64,000 nt of DNA. It comes from an uncultured Verrucomicrobia subdivision 3 bacterium (GTDB lineage Bacteria; Verrucomicrobiota; Verrucomicrobiia; Limisphaerales; UBA11358). The stretch lies in NCBI GenBank assembly GCA_903865745.1, contig CAIPKV010000084.1, positions 1 to 64,000 on the forward strand, written 5' to 3'. Below the pieces are notes generated by a model, which worked only from the letters and a program-made list of their open reading frames with translations, was not told the DNA's origin and made no database searches. A program made the position numbers and the translations under genes. Below, one piece after another: positions 19,090 to 26,865 of the stretch; the stretch's first letter is position 1, and every line of letters begins with the position of its first letter.

Positions 19090-20134
19090 AATTTGTGGCT
19101 TCCAGTTTGGGTTTTATCACCGACTTCAACGGCATCCGGTCAAACAGCGGAAAAATTGTATGGGTGCGTTCCTTGCGTACGCCTTTGCGTTTCCATGGGA
19201 ACAACACGGTGCCCAGCCACGCGAGAAACATATCAGTTGAGAGGCCGATGATACCAATCATTGCGATGGCGGCGTAGACGTTTTCAAAATTGCGGTAGCG
19301 CGCCTGTTGGTTGATGAAAAGTGTAATTCCGGACATTGTGCCGACGACTTCCGCGACAATCAGATACGTCCACGCCCAGCCGAGCAGGATGCGCATGTCG
19401 GTATAAATATCCGTGATGGAAGCGGGAATGACGACGGAGCGGACAATTTTCCAGCCGGACGCGCCGAGGGTTTGCGCGGCTTCAATCAAAGCCGGATCCA
19501 CCTTGCGCACGCTATTGGAGATGACCAACACCTGTTGGAAAAAAGTGCCGATGACGATGATGGCAATCTTGGGCGCATCATCAATGCCGAGAATCGCCAC
19601 GCATAACGCGCCAAACGCCGGGGCTGGCAGGTAACGAAAAAATTCAATGAACGGTTCCTGCAACTTGGCGAAAAACCGGAAGCTGCCGCAGACAATTCCC
19701 AGCGGCAGGCCGAGGAGCGATGAGAAAAGAAAACCAAGGAAAATCGTGCGGATGCTGTGGCCTAGACTTTGGTGTAACCAAGGTTCATCCTGCAAACGCG
19801 GGGGTGTTTTGAACGCGGTGTAAAAGGCGCAGGCAACCTTGTGCGGCGCGGGCAGATAAACGGGATTGACCAGATAACCTTTCGGCAGCGGTTGTCCGGC
19901 GGCCTGCGCTTGGGCCAGCTCCTTGTAAAAATCCGCGCGCGGAATGTCCAGACCTTCGCTGAAATAATCCACCTGGCCCGGATCGGTGATGTGGATGAGC
20001 GGATGCCAGACCCACGGCACATAGCTCACCACACACCAGATGACCAACGGAATCACAAACGAGAGGACGGTGAGTTGGAGCTGCCGCTTGCGCGGCAGCT
20101 CCTTTTTCAAACCAAGCCAATCGTGTTGGGCCAT
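19076..20134 (-). CDS. NitT/TauT-family ABC transporter permease
   Basis: Inner-membrane permease of 352 residues with a first helix near residues 20-45 ([16 protein letters not shown]) and a binding-protein-dependent transport domain from about residue 130 on. The EAA-loop region is [17 protein letters not shown]. Between the first helix and the transport domain is an ~80-residue segment, longer than in SsuC/TauC, which may be periplasmic. It is placed between the binding protein (28 bp upstream) and the ATPase (14-bp overlap), completing a three-gene importer. Confidence 0.91.
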   Translation of the reverse strand: MAQHDWLGLKKELPRKRQLQLTVLSFVIPLVIWCVVSYVPWVWHPLIHITDPGQVDYFSEGLDIPRADFYKELAQAQAAGQPLPKGYLVNPVYLPAPHKVACAFYTAFKTPPRLQDEPWLHQSLGHSIRTIFLGFLFSSLLGLPLGIVCGSFRFFAKLQEPFIEFFRYLPAPAFGALCVAILGIDDAPKIAIIVIGTFFQQVLVISNSVRKVDPALIEAAQTLGASGWKIVRSVVIPASITDIYTDMRILLGWAWTYLIVAEVVGTMSGITLFINQQARYRNFENVYAAIAMIGIIGLSTDMFLAWLGTVLFPWKRKGVRKERTHTIFPLFDRMPLKSVIKPKLEATNYVAQ

Positions 20135-20162
20135 GTGATGCGGGGTTTGCAGTGAATTGTAT

Positions 20163-21134
20163 TTACTTCAAATCCATGATGATTTTGGGGACGAGATAGC
20201 TCTCCGGTTTTTGCGATTCCTTATAAACGGCGTTGTCGAGGTTGAACTTGTCGCTCAACTTCATGGAACCGTAAATGGACAGCATATCGTCGCTTTTTTT
20301 CAGGCAGGCTTTGGCCTCGGGAACAGTCAGGAAATGCGTGCCGGGAACATTCTTGGCATATTCTGACGGGTCAGCACCCACTTTCGCCGCCATGATTTTA
20401 ATGGCGTCATCCTTGGTTTTGGGATCCATCAAATAATCCACGCACTTGTAATAAATCGCCGTGATCTTGGCCCATGCCTCCTTGTGCGCGGCATAACTGG
20501 TCGGACTCACTGCAATGACGTCGAAGATTAATCCCTTCGCGTCTGCGCTGGTGAATAATTTCTTCGAGCCGGGCACCTGCTTGAGCGCCTGGCCGGAAAT
20601 CGGATACCACGCACCGATCGCCGCGACCTGTCCCGACGCGAGCGTCTGCGGCGTCTTGTCCGTCGAAGTGCCGACGAGCGTGACGTCCGACTGACTCAAG
20701 CCATTCACCTTGAGCGCCTGCAACAGGAGTTCGTGTTCGACCAGCGTGAGTTCAACGCCGACTTTTTTGCCCTTTAGATCCTTAATGGAATCTACACCCG
20801 GCGCGCCTACGATCATGTCGCTGCCCTCGCTGTAATCAATCAGGCAGACTATCTTGCTCTTAGAGCCGCTCGCACCGGTAACCAGCGCATCGCCTGCGAC
20901 GATGGTCACCGCGTCCACCTTGCCCGCCGAAAAGGCGTCAATCGAAGGTGAATACTCAAACCAGACGAGGTCCACGTCTAGCCCTGCGTCCTTGAACCAG
21001 CCTTTTTGTTTCGCAACTTCCAGCACGGTGTAGCCCGGCCAGTCGCTGTAGGCAATTTTGATGGTGTCCGCCCGCGTTCCGGCCAAAGCGGCCATACTGA
21101 CAAGCGCTATCGTGACTAATTTTTTCAGTTTCAT
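20163..21134 (-). CDS. NitT/TauT-family periplasmic substrate-binding protein
   Basis: A 323-residue secreted protein. The signal peptide is MKLKKLVTIALVSMAALAGT with a likely cleavage after TRA. The mature part begins DTIKIAYSDWPGYTVLEVAK, the usual opening of SsuA/TauA/NMT1-like proteins, and continues with VDAVTIVAGDAL and LKGKKVGVE. The ligand is not deducible. As the solute receptor of the importer it should determine what the operon takes up: guanidine, an N-alkyl guanidine, urea-like or cyclic amide compounds are candidates. Confidence 0.92.
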   Translation of the reverse strand: MKLKKLVTIALVSMAALAGTRADTIKIAYSDWPGYTVLEVAKQKGWFKDAGLDVDLVWFEYSPSIDAFSAGKVDAVTIVAGDALVTGASGSKSKIVCLIDYSEGSDMIVGAPGVDSIKDLKGKKVGVELTLVEHELLLQALKVNGLSQSDVTLVGTSTDKTPQTLASGQVAAIGAWYPISGQALKQVPGSKKLFTSADAKGLIFDVIAVSPTSYAAHKEAWAKITAIYYKCVDYLMDPKTKDDAIKIMAAKVGADPSEYAKNVPGTHFLTVPEAKACLKKSDDMLSIYGSMKLSDKFNLDNAVYKESQKPESYLVPKIIMDLK

Positions 21135-21182
21135 GTTTTTCCTTTTTTGTTTGGTTGATTTTTTTTACTGCGACCAAATTTT

Positions 21183-22553
21183 TTAGAACAGCCGGGCGTA
21201 GCGGTCGATTTCCCACTGGCTCACGCTCTGGTGATACTCCGTCCACTCGGCGCGTTTGTATTTGATGAATTCATCGCGCAATTCCTGTCCGAGAATTTTT
21301 GTGACAAACGGATCCGCCTCGAACGCGTCCACTGCCTCGCCCAGCGTGCGCGGCAATTCCTGTACGCCGATTTTTTCCAATTCGGCAGGCGACAGTTCGT
21401 AAAGGTTTTCGTGATGCGGTTCGCCCGGATCGAGTTTCTCGCGCACGCCTTCGAGGCCGGCGGCCAGCACCAGCGCGGCGGCGAGATACGGATTGCACGC
21501 GGAATCGGCGTTGCGGCTTTCGCAGCGACCGCCATTCATCGGCACGCGGATGGAGTTGGTGCGGTTGTTCGTCCCGAAGGAATTGAAGACCGGCGCCCAC
21601 GAATAATAACTCATCGCCCCACGCCGTATCAGGCGTTTGTAGCTGTTCACCGTCGGCGCCAGCACCGCGCACAGCGCGCGACCATGCCGTAAAATTCCGG
21701 CAATAAACGAATAGGCGAGCGGCGATAGGCCGAGGCCGCGCGGGTCTTTGTCCGATTTGAAAAGATTTTTCCCCGTGCGCTTGTCCGCGAGCGACATGTT
21801 GAAATGCGCGCCGTTGCCGGTTTTGTCCGCGAACGGTTTCGGCATGAAGGTCGCGAGCAAGCCGTGCTTTGCCGCGATGATCTTCGCCATGTAGCGGAAG
21901 AAAATGTAGCGGTCGGCCATCGTCAACGCGTCGGCGTAGTTGAAGTCGAACTCGAACTGCGAATTGCCGTCCTCGTGATCGAGCGAGTAAACATCCCAGC
22001 CCAGGCCATTCATCGTCGTGACCATTTCGTCGAGCCAGGGGAAAACGTCCATGAAACGCTTCACGTCGTAGCAACTCTTGTCGAGATTGTCGTCAGCGTT
22101 CGGAACGATGAGTTCGCCGCGCTCGTTTTGCTTGAGCACGTAAATTTCGCACTCGATGCCGAGGTTGAAGGTGAAACCCAGCTTCGCTGCGTCCGCCAAA
22201 ATATTTTTAAGCAGCACGCGAGAATTGAGCGGATATGGCTGGCCGTGAAAATGATTGTCCGCTGGCATCCATGCGACTTCCTTCTGCCACGGCAACTGGA
22301 TGATGTGGTTCAAATCCGGCACGGAAGAAATTTCGTCGTCATTCGGTGCCTGGCCGAGACCGTCGAGCGCGTAGCCGGTGTATAGTTCCGAGCCGCTGGC
22401 GAAATGCTCGAAGTGATTAATCGGCACAAACTTGCCCTTCGGCACGCCATGGATGTCCACATACGCGCCGAGGCAATATTTCACGCCCTGCGCCGATAAT
22501 TTTTTCTGCAATGCGGCCAGATTTTTTTGACCGGGCTTATTTTTTGGATTCAT
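21183..22553 (-). CDS. Type III-like glutamine synthetase / gamma-glutamyl amine ligase
   Basis: A 456-residue glutamine-synthetase-fold ligase with the C-terminal catalytic domain ([37 protein letters not shown]). The start [19 protein letters not shown] and overall length resemble the GlnT/type III group that often sits with amine- or amide-utilisation genes, including gamma-glutamylmethylamide synthetases. It may assimilate the ammonia released by the pathway or ligate a methylated amine to glutamate. The sequence alone does not decide. It overlaps the creatininase gene by 4 bp and precedes the binding protein by 48 bp. Confidence 0.87.
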   Translation of the reverse strand: MNPKNKPGQKNLAALQKKLSAQGVKYCLGAYVDIHGVPKGKFVPINHFEHFASGSELYTGYALDGLGQAPNDDEISSVPDLNHIIQLPWQKEVAWMPADNHFHGQPYPLNSRVLLKNILADAAKLGFTFNLGIECEIYVLKQNERGELIVPNADDNLDKSCYDVKRFMDVFPWLDEMVTTMNGLGWDVYSLDHEDGNSQFEFDFNYADALTMADRYIFFRYMAKIIAAKHGLLATFMPKPFADKTGNGAHFNMSLADKRTGKNLFKSDKDPRGLGLSPLAYSFIAGILRHGRALCAVLAPTVNSYKRLIRRGAMSYYSWAPVFNSFGTNNRTNSIRVPMNGGRCESRNADSACNPYLAAALVLAAGLEGVREKLDPGEPHHENLYELSPAELEKIGVQELPRTLGEAVDAFEADPFVTKILGQELRDEFIKYKRAEWTEYHQSVSQWEIDRYARLF

Positions 22554-23380
22554 TTAACGGTAGTAAAATAACTTTGGCCCAACGGTGGTTTTTCCTTTTT
22601 GCCGCGTTGCAAGAGTAAGGTCAAATCCTCGACCATCATTTGGAAGAGAACTTCGCCCTGACGCTTCGTAGCGCGGCTGGGAATACCGGTGACGCCGTTT
22701 TTGCTGGTGCGATTCACCGGATGCGTGAAGACGAGGTCAGCGGTGCGATCCACGTCATCGGCTTGTTTGATTTTGTCCGGCCGCACCAGTTCCGGCGCGA
22801 GCGCGAGCATGAGCGAAGTTTCAGCGGCGTTGGCGTGCCAATCCTCGGCGTCGGCGAAAAATTCCGCCCGCACGCGCGGACTGATTTCTGCCACATTAAT
22901 CAAGCGGACGAGCGCATCATCGTAACGACTGCGAATAATTTCCAACGCGCACCGCAGCGGCGCGGCGTTAGTGACGTGGGCATTGACGATGAACAGTCGG
23001 CGGAAACCGCAGCCGTAAATCCAGTCGTAGATTTGTGTGACGGTTTCCGCCAGCGTGTTCGGCTGGAGCGAAATCGTTCCCGGCCAGCGTCGCGAATGTC
23101 CGAGCGAGCACCCATAGCGAATCACCGGCAACATTGGCACGCCGGTATTCCGCGAAACGGCGGTGCACAATAACTCGGCGTTTGCCGAGTCCATGCCGAC
23201 GCCAAGCTGCGGGCCATGCTGCTCGGTTGCGCCGATGGGAAGCAGGCAGGTTTCTACGCCCCGACGGCGTAAGCCTGCGATTTCTTCCCAGGTCAGCGAC
23301 TCCCAGCGCACGGTGGCAACGTTTGCCCCTTGAGAATTTTTCAAAACAATCCTGATATTTACATCGGCAAAGATGATCAT
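22550..23380 (-). CDS. Creatininase-family amidohydrolase
   Basis: First gene of the operon. The core is a creatininase fold: [20 protein letters not shown] carries the metal-binding Glu, His and Asp, and [15 protein letters not shown] the second His and the Glu. Family members hydrolyse cyclic or linear amides such as creatinine. The frame opens at 23380, but homologues begin near [10 protein letters not shown], so a GTG at 23311 is a good alternative start giving about 253 residues. The sigma-54-like element lies about 210 bp upstream of the longer start. Creatinine as substrate would link naturally to a guanidine-degrading operon, but this is not proven. Confidence 0.86.
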   Translation of the reverse strand: MIIFADVNIRIVLKNSQGANVATVRWESLTWEEIAGLRRRGVETCLLPIGATEQHGPQLGVGMDSANAELLCTAVSRNTGVPMLPVIRYGCSLGHSRRWPGTISLQPNTLAETVTQIYDWIYGCGFRRLFIVNAHVTNAAPLRCALEIIRSRYDDALVRLINVAEISPRVRAEFFADAEDWHANAAETSLMLALAPELVRPDKIKQADDVDRTADLVFTHPVNRTSKNGVTGIPSRATKRQGEVLFQMMVEDLTLLLQRGKKEKPPLGQSYFTTVK

Positions 23381-23591
23381 CCATGCCGACCGGCTCGGTT
23401 AACTAAGTTGAATAATTGGGCTCCGAAGAACCCGACGCATAAAAATCAGCGCACCGCCGGCGGGCCGCAGCAGATGTCAATCAGGGTGAGGCGTTGGAAA
23501 TAAAAACTATCGTCGTATTTGCGAAAGCAAAAAGTTGAATCAACGATAGTCATAAATATGGCGGTTAAACAAATGCCGTCAGCAGGGGTTT

Positions 23592-23608
23592 AGCAGAGTG
23601 TGTGCCAA
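23592..23608 (-). promoter_or_regulatory. Sigma-54 (-24/-12) promoter-like element for the nitrogen operon
   Basis: On the minus strand the sequence reads TTGGCACACACTCTGCT, matching the RpoN consensus TGGCAC-N5-TTGC, with GG and GC exactly 10 bp apart. Only the first T of TTGC is changed. It is the only good candidate in the 449-bp gap 23381-23829 and points at the creatininase gene. Nitrogen-scavenging operons are classic RpoN/NtrC targets. I did not identify an activator site. The rest of the gap shows only a small hairpin at about 23418-23433. Confidence 0.5.
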
Positions 23609-23829
23609 GGATGCAAAACGCCGCAGTGTCTGGATAGGCAAGGCGGGGTTGTGCTAAAATTCCCTTTAATATCAGGGGGCTTTGGCTTTAGCGACGGGTT
23701 AAATATATTTTAGAGCGCGCAAAAATCTGTCTTCAACAAGAGCCACCTACGCAAATTCTGATTTAATTTTGTCACCGTGATAAAAACAATTCAACAAGAC
23801 ACAGGATACAAAACCTCAAGGGAGCCGGA

Positions 23830-24201
23830 TTATTCTTTTTTGAAAAGCCGGCCAGCCACGATTACACCCAAATCGACCACAAATATCCCAATGACGATGT
23901 CATCCATGAGGGTAAGCCAGGAACTGGCTGGCAGAAATTGCTCGCTGCCCCAGAGCGCAAAAGCCACCCCCAGCAACAGTCCTTTGACCCGCTGACGCCA
24001 AGGACACGACTGGCTTAATTGATAAGCGATAAAAGCCAGCCCGATTAAGATAAACGGCGGCGAACCCATGCGCAGATGCGCCGCGTCATAATGAAATGCG
24101 TTTTGCACATCGTGTTTCCACAGGATGGCAAAGCTGAATACAGAAAGTGCCAGCAAGAAAATGCTCCCTTTGCGAAAAATACCATTCATAGAGTCTAACA
24201 A
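23830..24201 (-). CDS. Small four-helix membrane protein, unknown function
   Basis: A 123-residue protein with hydrophobic segments at about residues 12-28 (GSIFLLALSVFSFAILW), 48-62, 75-88 and 98-117, so probably four membrane helices, and a lysine-rich end (RLFKKE). I do not recognise the family. MNGIFRKGS, four codons in, is an equally good start. It lies at the distal end of the island, upstream of and co-directional with the nitrogen operon but separated from it by 449 bp, so it is probably a separate transcription unit. Confidence 0.65.
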   Translation of the reverse strand: MLDSMNGIFRKGSIFLLALSVFSFAILWKHDVQNAFHYDAAHLRMGSPPFILIGLAFIAYQLSQSCPWRQRVKGLLLGVAFALWGSEQFLPASSWLTLMDDIVIGIFVVDLGVIVAGRLFKKE

Positions 24202-24284
24202 TAACCTGGATGGTGCCGGTCAAACGGCGGCCGATGCCAACTCTTCCACAAGCAGTTCGCAAGCCAAGCAGCCGAATGGATCCA

Positions 24285-24347
24285 GTAATGGTAACACAGC
24301 GCCCTTTGGAGGCGGTATTCATGGTGCGAATCCATGTCGGACAGCCA
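24285..24347 (+). repeat. Truncated, mutated copy of tRNA-Gln (right attachment remnant)
   Basis: Matches nt 12-74 of the tRNA at 6936-7009 except for two T-to-G changes, one in the anticodon-stem/variable region and one in the T-loop (GGTGCG instead of GGTTCG). The 5' acceptor strand and most of the D-arm are absent, so it cannot fold as a tRNA. It keeps CCA. Best read as the attR duplication left by integration. Confidence 0.8.
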
Positions 24348-24497
24348 TCTTTTAAACTTCCCGTAGCAATTTTCCGAACCCAGATCGCTCCCCTGATTGC
24401 CTTGGTCGGCTGATTTACCCGCTTTTGCGCTAAAACACGGGCATTTGGCTTGGAATCCGTCAAATTCGCTTTTGACTGGCCTAAATAGCTGCCATCT

Positions 24498-24749
24498 GAA
24501 GGTTCAAATGGGACATTTGGAGGCTTTGATGAGACAAACGGAGGCTTCGATGGACCATTTGGAGGCTTCGGTGAAACAACTGGAGGCTTAGATGGAGCAA
24601 CTGGAGGTTCAAATGCACCATCTAGAGGCTTCGCTGACAGAAACGGAGGTTCAAATGTCGTATCTGGGGGCTTTGATGAGCCATCTGGAGGCTTGTTTGT
24701 GACAACTGGAGGTTTAGATGCGACGTACGGAGGCTTAGTTGTGGCTACA
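24498..24749 (+). repeat. Array A: twelve tandem 21-bp units with a GGAGG...NTG core
   Basis: Twelve directly abutting units of exactly 21 bp. Within the unit, positions 4, 5 and 7 (G, G, T) and 12-13 (TG) are invariant, and G1, G2, A3 and A18 are nearly so. Positions 9-11 and 14-17 vary freely. The core reads GGAGG, five nt, then ATG, GTG, CTG or TTG. In that frame it would encode a heptad LEAxMxx, but stop codons interrupt units 4, 9, 10 and 12. A weaker unit may precede it at 24477-24497. It starts 151 bp after the tRNA fragment and ends 145 bp before the next gene. No spacers exist, so it is not a CRISPR. Confidence 0.88.
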
Positions 24750-24809
24750 TTTGCGCACTTGGACTGAGGACGGAGCCGGTTTTAGGCAACAAAACGACCA
24801 TTTTCAGAA

Positions 24810-24827
24810 TATAAAATCCATTTTATA
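24810..24827. promoter_or_regulatory. AT-rich perfect dyad upstream of the FN3-like gene
   Basis: TATAAAAT-CC-ATTTTATA is a perfect 18-bp inverted repeat about 70 bp upstream of the ATG at 24895. It could be an operator or part of an AT-rich promoter region. The rest of the gap 24202-24894 holds the tRNA fragment and array A. Confidence 0.3.
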
Positions 24828-24894
24828 AAAGTATTTGATAATTTAAATTGACTAATGATATGTCCATGCGCACTGTGAGTCATACCACGAACCC

Positions 24895-25512
24895 ATGAAT
24901 AATAATATCCTCCACGTCTCCCTCGCCTTCGCTTACGCCACCGAAACGGATCTGGACGTCTTCGCTGCGAACCATGTCATCTGCATGACCGGCAATGAAT
25001 TTTTCATGGAACCGCCGGTATCGATGGTGGCCATGGGTATCTTGCAGGTGAATTATCACACGGCCTTGCTCGCCTCCGCCATCGGTGGGCAGACGGAAAC
25101 CGCCCTCAAAAGCGAGGCGCGTATACCCTTAGTCAACGCGCTCCGCCTCAATGCGGCGTATGTCCAAAGCCGTCCGGGTTTAACCCTTTCCAAGTTACTC
25201 TCCACCGGTTTTGTCCAGACCAGCAACAACCACGCGCAATCGCAACTAGCCACGCCGACGCTGATGATTGAAAATGGCAACAGCACCCAACTTATTGCGA
25301 ATCTCTCGCCGGTGACCAATTCGGCCTCATTTTTGGTGCGGGTGCTGACGCCGGATGGCAAGGTCGTGGCGACCATTATTTCACCCCATGCGGGCAAAAT
25401 CGTGATTCCAAATTTAACGCCGGGCGTAGTTTACACGCTCCAAGGCCAGGCAGTTGGGGGTTCGACCGGGTTTTCAGATTGGAGCGACCCGGTGAGCCAC
25501 ATGTGCATGTGA
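24895..25512 (+). CDS. FN3-like conserved protein
   Basis: A 205-residue protein without a clear signal peptide. The N-terminal half is helical (SMVAMGILQVNYHTALLASAIGG). The C-terminal ~90 residues (SFLVRVLTPDGKVV, LTPGVVYTLQGQAVGGSTGFSDWSDPVSHMCM) look like one fibronectin type III domain. I recall similar two-part proteins as recurrent in Verrucomicrobia and Bacteroidetes without known function. A stem-loop follows the stop. The gene stands alone between array A and the convergent pseudopilin gene. Confidence 0.7.
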   Translation: MNNNILHVSLAFAYATETDLDVFAANHVICMTGNEFFMEPPVSMVAMGILQVNYHTALLASAIGGQTETALKSEARIPLVNALRLNAAYVQSRPGLTLSKLLSTGFVQTSNNHAQSQLATPTLMIENGNSTQLIANLSPVTNSASFLVRVLTPDGKVVATIISPHAGKIVIPNLTPGVVYTLQGQAVGGSTGFSDWSDPVSHMCM

Positions 25513-25546
25513 GGTTTTGATAAACTGTCAGGGAATTAAATAAGTC

Positions 25547-25578
25547 AACCGCCGGAACCAGTCATGGTTTCGGCGGTT
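25547..25578 (+). terminator. Stem-loop after the FN3-like gene
   Basis: A 14-bp stem (AACCGCCGGAACCA with TGGTTTCGGCGGTT, one mismatch) and a GTCA loop begin 35 bp after the stop. The following T-run is short, so termination may be weak or may also serve the convergent gene. Confidence 0.6.
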
Positions 25579-25654
25579 TGATATTAACTGGCAGCGAAAT
25601 CAGCTAGGGCCAGGGATATTTTGTTATACCAAGCTTCGGAATGCTGGCTCAATA

Positions 25655-26608
25655 TCAGTTGAAGACCGGAAAACCTTGAATATCCCAATTGATGTCTGAG
25701 CGACCGGGATCATGGCCGGCAATAACTGTGACGCCAGCGGTAGGGCCACTGGGGGAGACGGCTGTTCCATCAGACACGACATAACTGTATTTGTAGAAGG
25801 CGGCGTGGCCATCGCTGAAGGTGATTTGCCCGCCCAGATTGTGTCGCGAGGAGAAACGAGTGGTGTAGGATTGCGGCGTGCCAAGCGCTATGGAATTTCC
25901 CCCAGGGTACTGATTAGGTGCATCGGCGTAATAAGGAGTCTCCTGAGACCGGTTGCGGGTATCGGAAAATAATACAAAAGCAGAAGGGTGCGCCACCATC
26001 ATGGTTTTGGCAGGTATGGCCGATGATAAACCGGCGGCGGCAGTCATATTGGCAGTGGCCTTTGAGTTCATGCCGAAAGAAAAAAGTGGGCGCGCAGTGG
26101 CAGACATCCAGCCATGTGTCTGAGGCACGTCAATCGCAGCATATCCTTGGGCGATGGTGGTTGGGCAGGTGAAAATGTTGTGTCCGATGGAGCTGTTAAA
26201 CAAGCTGGTTTTATTGCCAGAAGCCCAGTAATACAAGGGTTTGCTCGCCACCAAAGGTGGTAGGGCATTGAACCATACGTCGTTACCCTGCGGACCGTTG
26301 GCGGGCTGGGCCCATGAGTAGATGTCGGTCCAATTGGGAGTGTCTTGGTCGGCCGTACTTGCATAAGACGACTGATATTTTGGGAACGGATACGTCTGGT
26401 TGTTATCGTCCACATACATGGTGGCAGCCAGCCCCCACTGTTTAAGGTTGCCCAAACAAACCGTTTGCTGCGCCTTGGCCTTGGCCTTGGATAGAGCGGG
26501 CAGCAGCAGCGCCGCCAGAATGGCAATGATGGCAATTACCACCAGCAGTTCAATCAGCGTGAATGCATCGGGCTGCACTGAGTTTGACTTATTGTTAGTA
26601 ACTATCAT
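25655..26608 (-). CDS. Type II secretion/type IV pseudopilin-like protein with H-X9-DG motif
   Basis: A 317-residue protein. Residues 15-45 hold a prepilin cleavage/methylation helix ([19 protein letters not shown] followed by [14 protein letters not shown]). Near the C-terminus, [12 protein letters not shown] is an exact H-X9-DG motif (His, nine residues, Asp-Gly), the hallmark of a processing-associated group expanded in Planctomycetes and Verrucomicrobia. It probably forms part of a pseudopilus or is exported and assembled by it. It is divergent from the 1775-residue secreted protein and shares a 257-bp control region with it. Confidence 0.9.
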   Translation of the reverse strand: MIVTNNKSNSVQPDAFTLIELLVVIAIIAILAALLLPALSKAKAKAQQTVCLGNLKQWGLAATMYVDDNNQTYPFPKYQSSYASTADQDTPNWTDIYSWAQPANGPQGNDVWFNALPPLVASKPLYYWASGNKTSLFNSSIGHNIFTCPTTIAQGYAAIDVPQTHGWMSATARPLFSFGMNSKATANMTAAAGLSSAIPAKTMMVAHPSAFVLFSDTRNRSQETPYYADAPNQYPGGNSIALGTPQSYTTRFSSRHNLGGQITFSDGHAAFYKYSYVVSDGTAVSPSGPTAGVTVIAGHDPGRSDINWDIQGFPVFN

Positions 26609-26756
26609 GGCGGGGATAATGCCCGCTTCAGGTTACGTTTGTGTGTCGGAAATGTTACGTTCCAGAAAAGTCAAAATTCAGGCTGCATCAGTGGGTGCTG
26701 TCGGATCTTTGAAATATGGGAGTCCGTTTTAAGGAGGAAAACACACTGCTTTTCTT

Positions 26757-26774
26757 TGTCACCAAATTGTGACA
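26757..26774. promoter_or_regulatory. Dyad TGTCAC-N6-GTGACA in the divergent promoter region
   Basis: Perfect 6-bp half-sites separated by 6 bp, lying between the divergent pseudopilin and giant secreted protein genes, upstream of a possible -10 (TATACT) near 26807. The size and symmetry fit an operator for a dimeric regulator, for either or both genes. Confidence 0.4.
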
Positions 26775-26865
26775 CCGCCGACATTTGTTCGTTACCCAAG
26801 TTGGTATACTTACCTTTCAATTTGAAAAGGACCCGTTCCGATTAATCAAAAACAACCGAAATTAA

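Larger units (their letters stand above)
7010..24347. mobile_element. Putative tRNA-Gln-integrated nitrogen-catabolism island
   Basis: A 17.3-kb segment bounded on the left by intact tRNA-Gln and on the right by a decayed 63-bp copy of the tRNA 3' part. Immediately inside the left end is the remnant of an integrase-like gene. The cargo is one co-directional operon for a nitrogen compound plus a small membrane protein. No intact recombinase, relaxase or phage structural gene is seen, so if it was mobile it is now fixed. GC content does not obviously differ from the flanks, which suggests an old event or a donor of similar composition. Confidence 0.6.

Noticed and set aside
23381-23829. Guanidine (ykkC-type) riboswitch upstream of the operon
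   Set aside because: None of the conserved blocks I know for guanidine-I, -II or -III RNAs is visible on the minus strand. A covariance search could overturn this.
24285-24347. A second tRNA-Gln gene
   Set aside because: The 5' acceptor strand and most of the D-arm are missing and the T-loop is mutated.
24397-24591. A 64-codon frame ending in a heptad repeat
   Set aside because: It starts in the tRNA-fragment flank and stops in the fourth unit of array A, while the repeat continues in the same frame past further stops. No ribosome-binding site or family supports it.
24498-24749. CRISPR array
   Set aside because: Units abut with no spacers, the period is 21 bp and no cas genes are present. 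The same applies to arrays B and C.
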